Shown: piece after piece, positions 57,313 to 64,000 of the stretch | How the letters are laid out: every line of letters begins with the position of its first letter | Position numbering within the stretch: position 1 is the stretch's first letter | Assembly: GCF_964355755.1 (NCBI RefSeq) | Contig: NC_092670.1 | Span: 11,717,201 to 11,781,200, forward strand | From: Antedon mediterranea | Lineage: Eukaryota; Echinodermata; Crinoidea; Comatulida; Antedonidae | Length of the DNA: 64,000 nucleotides | Reading direction: 5' to 3' | Notes under the pieces: generated by a model | Seen by the model: the letters and a program-made list of their open reading frames with translations, nothing else | Databases searched by the model: none | Told to the model about the DNA's origin: nothing | Translations under genes and position numbers: made by a program

Positions 57313-57899
57313 AATCTTGAGAAGACGTACCTGGGAAACTACTGACGTGAGTCCATGCTAACATTAATAATATAATTATAAATCCATATAATAATGATTT
57401 AAAAAGTAATACCGACGTGTATTTATTTGAACAAACCACATGGGCTTTATTTTCGTCACGAATAAATACGGTACGGTACGAATGTACGCCTAAAATGTCT
57501 ACGAAAAATCAATCTAAAAAAAGGATCATGGTTGAAATTACTGCAAGTCAGAACTACATGTACTAAATGTAATCAATTGCAGACATTTATAAGGAGGTTG
57601 TGGCCTATTAATTAATTATTAATATCACAGGCGACAGACTTGGGGCTAGAAGGACTAAACCACGTCTTAATAATTATAATCTATCAAATAATTACTAAAA
57701 AGACGGTAGAAAATTTAAAAAATATTTAAAATCGTTTCGTTCATGTTCGGATTTAAAATATAAAGTTATACATCACCAAAATGTATCTAATTCATCACAA
57801 TTAATCGAAGATATCTAGTATGAACACAAGTTAAAGTTGTTTAGCATATTATAAAATATATACGCGGGTGATGACGCTTTTTTTCTTTTTCCACTGCAG
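57313..57899. other. AT-rich spacer after S1'
   Basis: No gene recognised. Confidence 0.4.
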
Positions 57900-58125
57900 G
57901 ACATATCACTCCTTCAAAGCTCTCCATTTCTCTCTTTTTCTATTCTCAGTCTGAGAATAGAACTCAGTTGCTTTTATATTTGCTCCGGTTATCTCTCATC
58001 ACATCTTTTATTGCCAAGCCGTAATCCTGCTTGTCCATCTATTGTCATGGAGTTTTGCAACGTGGCCTGCTCATCTCTACTTATTTTTAGCAATAGCTTG
58101 AAGAAGATCTAGGTTTTTTTTATCT
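57900..58125 (-). pseudogene. RTE-like LINE C-terminal remnant next to the 80-bp array
   Basis: Minus strand: MRIIRKDKKNLDLLQAIAKN, then K*R*AGHVAKLHDNRWTSRI with two stops where tryptophans or similar are expected. The pattern (R/K)WxWAGHVARxxDNRWTxxxxxW is characteristic of RTE/BovB-type ORF C-termini. The 80-bp array starts directly upstream in this sense. Confidence 0.55.
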
Positions 58126-59891
58126 TTCCTTATTATTCGCATGGTACCTTGTTCATTATATGCCAAGCATTCACCATTGCATAGCATGGGTTGATACTTA
58201 TCATAGTTCTTATTATTCGCATGGTACCTTGTTCATTATATGCCAAGCATTTACCGTTCTATAGCATGGGTTGATACTTATCATAGTTCTTATTATTCGC
58301 ATGGTACCTTGTTCATTATATGCCAAGCATTCACCGTTGCATAGCATGGGTTGATACTTATCATAGTTCTTATTATTCGCATGGTACCTTGTTCATTATA
58401 TGCCAAGCATTCACCGTTGCATAGCATGGGTTGATACTTATCATAGTTCTTATTATTCGCATGGTACCTTGTTCATTATATGCCAAGCATTCACCATTCT
58501 ATAGCATGGGTTGATACTTATCATAGTTCTTATTATTCGCATGGTACCTTGTTCATTATATGCCAAGCATTCACCGTTGCATAGCATGGGTTGATACTTA
58601 TCATAGTTCTTATTATTCACATGGTACCTTGTTCATTATATGCCAAGCATTCACCGTTGCATAGCATGGGTTGATACTTATCATAGTTCTTATTATTGGC
58701 ATGGTACCTTGTTCATTATATGCCAAGCATTCACCGTTCCATAGCATGGGTTGATACTTATCATAGTTCTTATTATTCACATGGTACCTTGTTCATTATA
58801 TGCCAAGCATTCACCGTTGCATAGCATGGGTTGATACTTATCATAGTTCTTATTATTCGCATGGTACCTTGTTCATTATATGCCAAGCATTCACCGTTGC
58901 ATAGCATGGGTTGATACTTATCATAGTTCTTATTATTGGCATGGTACCTTGTTCATTATATGCCAAGCATTCACCGTTCCATAGCATGGGTTGATACTTA
59001 TCATAGTTCTTATTATTCACATGGTACCTTGTTCATTATATGCCAAGCATTCACCGTTGCATAGCATGGGTTGATACTTATCATAGTTCTTATTATTCGC
59101 ATGGTACCTTGTTCATTATATGCCAAGCATTCACCATTCTATAGCATGGGTTGATACTTATCATAGTCCTTATTATTCGCATGGTACCTTGTTCATTATA
59201 TGCCAAGCATTCACCGTTGCATAGCATGGGTTGATACTTATCATAGTTCTTATTATTGGCATGGTACCTTGTTCATTATATGCCAAGCATTCACCGTTGC
59301 ATAGCATGGGTTGATACTTATCATAGTTCTTATTATTCGCATGGTACCTTGTTCATTATATGCCAAGCATTCACCGTTGCATAGCATGGGTTGATACTTA
59401 TCATAGTTCTTATTATTGGCATGGTACCTTGTTCATTATATGCCAAGCATTCACCGTTCCATAGCATGGGTTGATACTTATCATAGTCCTTATTATTCGC
59501 ATGGTACCTTGTTCATTATATGCCAAGCATTCACCGTTGCATAGCATGGGTTGATACTTATCATAGTTCTTATTATTCGCATGGTACCTTGTTCATTATA
59601 TGCCAAGCATTCACCGTTGCATAGCATGGGTTGATACTTATCATAGTTCTTATTATTCACATGGTACCTTGTTCATTATATGCCAAGCATTCACCGTTGC
59701 ATAGCATGGGTTGATACTTATCATAGTTCTTATTATTCACATGGTACCTTGTTCATTATATGCCAAGCATTCACCGTTGCATAGCATGGGTTGATACTTA
59801 TCATAGTTCTTATTATTCGCATGGTACCTTGTTCATTATATGCCAAGCATTCACCGTTGCATAGCATGGGTTGATACTTATCATAGTTCTT
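58126..59891. repeat. Tandem array, ~22 copies of an 80-bp unit
   Basis: The marker ATGGTACCTTGTTCATTATA recurs exactly every 80 bases from 58141 to 59821. Variation is confined mainly to three sites: CGC/CAC/GGC before ATGGTACC, ACCGTTGC/ACCATTCT/ACCGTTCC, and AGTTCT/AGTCCT. GGC is usually followed by GTTCC, and the order GGC-CAC-CGC repeats at 58681 and 58921, a 240-bp higher-order unit. Confidence 0.95.
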
Positions 59892-60194
59892 TTAATCATA
59901 TGCCCTATTCATATATCGACATTGTTATTTTCTGTATACGTACTTACTCATCTATCATTACCATTAATCACTAAAATCATCTTTTGTTTTTATTTCAATA
60001 ATTATACTATCACTATCATAGCATGTTTACATTTTCTCTATACTTCACATTAATATTATTATTATTATAGTAAAAGTGATACATTAAACATTTCTGTAAA
60101 TTTAATATGGCCATTTCACAATAACTTAATCGTTTTATTTATTTTGTAAGCATTGATTCCATCAGGAAATATATTTAAGGTTTTCAAGTTTGGT
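59892..60194. other. Spacer between arrays
   Basis: AT-rich, no gene seen. Confidence 0.5.
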
Positions 60195-62184
60195 TTACTA
60201 TACTATTTCCTTTCATCTTTATTCTCCCTATACCTACACTGGTTGTAAGTCGTACATCTTACTATACTATTTCCTTTCATCTTCATTCTCCCTATACCTA
60301 CACTGGTTCTAAGTCGTACATCTTACTATACTATTTCCTTTCATCCTCATTCTCCCTATACCTACACTGGTTCTAAGTCGTACGGTACATCTTACTATAC
60401 TATTTCCTTTCATCTTCATTCTCCCTATACCTACACTGGTTCTAAGTCGTACATCTTACTATACTATTTCCTTTCATCCTCATTCTCCCTATACCTACAC
60501 TGGTTCTAAGTCGTACATCTTACTATACTATTTCCTTTCATCTTCATTCTCCCTATACCTACACTGGTTCTAAGTCGTACATCTTACTATACTATTTCCT
60601 TTCATCTTTATTCTCCCTATACCTACACTGGTTCTAAGTCGTACATCTTACTATACTATTTCCTTTCATCCTCATTCTCCCTATACCTACACTGGTTCTA
60701 AGTCGTACATCTTACTATACTATTTCCTTTCATCTTCATTCTCCCTATACCTACACTGGTTCTAAGTCGTACATCTTACTATACTATTTCCTTTCATCTT
60801 TATTCTCCCTATACCTACACTGGTTCTAAGTCGTACATCTTACTATACTATTTCCTTTCATCTTCATTCTCCCTATACCTACACTGGTTCTAAGTCGTAC
60901 ATCTTACTATACTATTTCCTTTCATCTTTATTCTCCCTATACCTACACTGGTTCTAAGTCGTACATCTTACTATACTATTTCCTTTCATCTTTATTCTCC
61001 CTATACCTACACTGGTTCTAAGTCGTACATCTTACTATACTATTTCCTTTCATCCTCATTCTCCCTATAACTACACTGGTTCTAAGTTGTACATCTTACT
61101 ATACTATTTCCTTTCATCTTTATTCTCCCTATACCTACACTGGTTCTAAGTCGTACATCTTACTATACTATTTCCTTTCATCTTTATTCTTCCTATACCT
61201 ACACTGGTTCTAAGTCGTACATCTTACTATACTATTTCCTTTCATCCTCATTCTCCCTATACCTACACTGGTTCTAAGTCGTACATCTTACTATACTATT
61301 TCCTTTCATCTTCATTCTCCCTATACCTACACTGGTTCTAAGTCGTACATCTTACTATACTATTTCCTTTCATCTTCATTCTCTTTATACCTACACTGGT
61401 TCTAAGTCGTACATCTTACTATACTATTTCCTTTCATCTTCATTCTCCCTATACCTACACTGGTTCTAAGTCGTACATCTTACTATACTATTTCCTTTCA
61501 TCCTCATTCTCCTTATAACTACACTGGTTCTAAGTCGTACATCTTACTATACTATTTCCTTTCATCTTTATTCTCCCTATACCTACACTGGTTCTAAGTC
61601 GTACATCTTACTATACTATTTCCTTTCATCCTCATTCTCCCTATACCTACACTGGTTCTAAGTCGTACATCTTACTATACTATTTCCTTTCATCCTCATT
61701 CTCCCTATAACTACACTGGTTCTAAGTCGTACATCTTACTATACTATTTCCTTTCATCTTTATTCTCCCTATACCTACACTGGTTCTAAGTCGTACATCT
61801 TACTATACTATTTCCTTTCATCTTTATTCTCCCTATACCTACACTGGTTCTAAGTCGTACATCTTACTATACTATTTCCTTTCATCTTTATTCTCCCTAT
61901 AACTACACTGGTTCTAAGTCGTACATCTTACTATACTATTTCCTTTCATCTTCATTCTCCCTATACCTACACTGGTTCTAAGTCGTACATCTTACTATAC
62001 TATTTCCTTTCATCTTCATTCTCCCTATACCTACACTGGTTCTAAGTCGTACATCTTACTATACTATTTCCTTTCATCTTCATTCTCCCTATACCTACAC
62101 TGGTTCTAAGTCGTACATCTTACTATACTATTTCCTTTCATCTTCATTCTCCCTATACCTACACTGGTTCTAAGTCGTACATCT
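60195..62184. repeat. Tandem array, ~31 copies of a 64-bp unit
   Basis: Unit marked by TTACTATACTATTTCCTTTC and CTACACTGGTTCTAAGTCGT, strict 64-bp period except for a 5-bp insertion (GGTAC) near 60383. Units come in three main types at CATC(TTC/CTC/TTT)ATTC. Strongly pyrimidine-biased on the plus strand; no long frame. Confidence 0.95.
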
Positions 62185-63718
62185 TTCAATGTTTTACCAA
62201 ATACAGTACCAAATTGTTCATGAGTTTGTTCGAACCCACGGCGTTACTTATTTTTCGCAATTCCATTTTAAGATGTATGTTAATCGGCCTGCTACTCTGT
62301 TTAAATTCTATTATACGATGTAGGCCTACCTTTTCTGTTTCATATCTAATACGATTTTATCTCTTAGTGTACACGAGACAAAGAACAAGAGACAAAGACA
62401 AAAAAAAAACAATTTATAAAGCTTTTTTGACGGACTGTCGAATACGGGTTCATATTCGATGGTTGAAATCACAACTACGCATGCGCTCAACAATAAAAAT
62501 ACAATACATAAACAACGCGCGCGTAGAAACATCAAACAGGTAATACGGGATATATTACCCTTCTGATCCGCTTGACTGAGTAAATGGGCGTAATACGGAA
62601 TTATATCTCATACATAATTATTGACCAATCGGATTACAGAATTCACGTACACTAAGAGATAGAATATATATGGCTTTTGACCAGATTGTGACAATGATCC
62701 CTTTTGATAATTAAAAAAAAACCACGTTTTACATATTGCAATTTTATTCCGTAAAAAAAAAGCGACAAAAGCGCTGTATACCTTGAAAACGCGGCCAAAT
62801 TGTGCAAAAATCCCCATTTTCCAGCGTGTTTTTTAGTTCTCTCCACTAATAATCGTCGGATGTATCTGATTCAAACGGTAAAATGTTTAGAAATGAAAGC
62901 TTCATATTATTTCATTAATCACATCACTTAAATATGTGTTATCTCATCGGAAATCACAATGTTGCTACCTTTTACAGTGTAGCCACCCATACTTCGACGC
63001 GTAGAGTCCATGCACTTAAAAAAAAATTATATTGCGTGTCCGCCGTCGAGAGGGACTAGCAGGTCTTCAACCCGATTGTAAATTGGCTATACAAATATCA
63101 CATCTAATTATACATTTAAAATCACATATCATTTTAAAGTCCAAATATTGAGGAAACTAAAAAGTCTAATTTTGTTTTATATAATTAAACAAAACATGAT
63201 ATTTAATTGGAAAAATAATTGGGTGTCCATGTAAATTTGACTAGCGCAGCGAGACAGATCCACACGGTTTACACACATATGCCTGGTAACTTTCATTATA
63301 TCAGATTGTAATCGTAACACAAGTAGTGCAGATAGGGTTTTGTGTAACAACGGTTATCACATATTTACCATTTGTACAGTATATTATGCATTAGCATTGC
63401 TTTACTCTACTATTAAACTTGTGTTTGAATTATCTGATCCCGTGTTCATGACACCGCTATAATGTGACTATCCTATCAATAATGTACACTGTAAAAAAAA
63501 AACTGTTAAATTTACAATTTTTTGACTGTAAAAAATTACATCCGACGACCGTTTTTACTAATTACAGTCGTTTACTGTTAATTTCCGCCTTTTTACAACT
63601 ATTTACTGTAAGTAATAATTTTTTGTACCAATTCGTTGGTGGCGCTGTAATTAAATTAATCTGAGCATGCGTCGTCTGTGTTCAGATTTGAAATTTACCC
63701 GGGCCCCCGCGCGGGTCG
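62185..63718. other. No convincing gene
   Basis: AT-rich. Around 63487-63610 there are several ACTGTAAAAA / TTTACAGT words in both orientations, resembling a decayed short inverted-repeat element. Small frames at 62214-62543 and 62608-62846 lack recognisable features. Confidence 0.4.
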
Positions 63719-64000
63719 CGATTTTTTTTTTCGTACATAAGTTGGGGACCCCTCATGAAACGTCACAAAATAAACATGAATAATTCATCAGTTAAATGTT
63801 CTTGTTCCGTGTGCACCCAAGCGTATAGCAACAAGAAGTGATTACACAAGACTAGTGCGGTGGTACGATTCTAGGCCTATCTCCGCGCTGTTGTTGCGGC
63901 GTGCGATTTCATAGAAGAATAGCGGCGTTTTGTGTGGATTGTTGTCGAAATAATTAGCCTTTAGTTTATGATAGTGTTTTTAATATAATTTATTACTAAA
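63719..64000. mobile_element. Foldback element, left part, cut by the window end
   Basis: Matches 17418-17697: GCGAT, a T tract, CGTACATAAGTTGGGGACCC, and onward to TTTATTACTAAA, with small differences (one C fewer, GTTAAATG for GTTAAATT). The right arm would lie beyond the window. Confidence 0.85.

Noticed and set aside
58126-62184. CRISPR-like regularity
   Set aside because: Units are contiguous with no unique spacers, in a eukaryotic genome; these are ordinary tandem arrays.

Overview
The window is AT-rich metazoan DNA. It has spliced genes with GT-AG introns, much transposon debris, satellites, and the AGGCCTA-type short words common in marine invertebrate deuterostomes. Together with fibrinogen-related, F-type lectin, PAN, kringle and STAND NTPase-TPR genes, this points to an echinoderm, or less likely a hemichordate. 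No operons, CRISPR arrays, rRNA or tRNA genes were seen.

Layout. (1) 2.1-8.3 kb, minus strand: a seven-exon secreted-protein gene with an F-type lectin domain, a kringle, a laminin-G-like domain and a PAN module. All internal introns are phase 1. The kringle exon carries a deletion and a one-base frame loss. (2) 9.3-12.4 kb, minus strand: an intronless STAND/NB-ARC-like NTPase of 1027 residues with about eight TPRs and an N-terminal hydrophobic segment. (3) 13.3-20.6 kb: transposon territory, with LINE fragments, a duplicated MITE-bearing unit whose first copy is split by a LINE, a foldback element with perfect 125-bp inverted ends, and a frameshifted P-element/THAP9-like transposase remnant. 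(4) 22.2-42 kb, plus strand: FReP-A, a five-exon gene for a predicted type II membrane protein (cytoplasmic tail, one transmembrane helix, Thr/Ser-rich stalk, C-terminal fibrinogen-like domain). Its fourth exon is split by an 8.1-kb Ty3/gypsy retrotransposon on the minus strand, with 1228-bp LTRs that look identical. Removing the insert and one 4-bp target duplication gives an uninterrupted frame of 375 codons including stop. (5) 44.7-46.3 kb: FReP-B, with signal peptide, PAN and a partial fibrinogen domain. It is out of phase at its second exon and truncated by a duplicated block. (6) 46.3-57.3 kb: two blocks (S2', 2.0 kb; S1', 3.4 kb) that are near-identical to the two parts of the FReP-A 5' region but in swapped order. 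They are separated by CCCATATG/GGGCCC satellite and a CR1/Jockey-like LINE. (7) 58.1-62.2 kb: two large tandem arrays, about 22 copies of 80 bp and 31 copies of 64 bp. (8) The window ends in another copy of the foldback element.

Functional reading. The host genes look like an innate-recognition neighbourhood: lectin/kringle/PAN, STAND-TPR, and membrane-bound and secreted fibrinogen-related proteins. Several are broken in this haplotype (kringle frameshift, retrotransposon in FReP-A, truncation of FReP-B), as expected of a fast-turnover immune cluster. The most notable items are the very young intra-exonic gypsy insertion, its T_TTA_AAC slippery heptamer just before the gag stop, the order-swapped duplication, and three near-perfect hairpins with 40-49 bp arms. 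All exon models come from reading splice sites and phases by eye. No transcript or database evidence was available.
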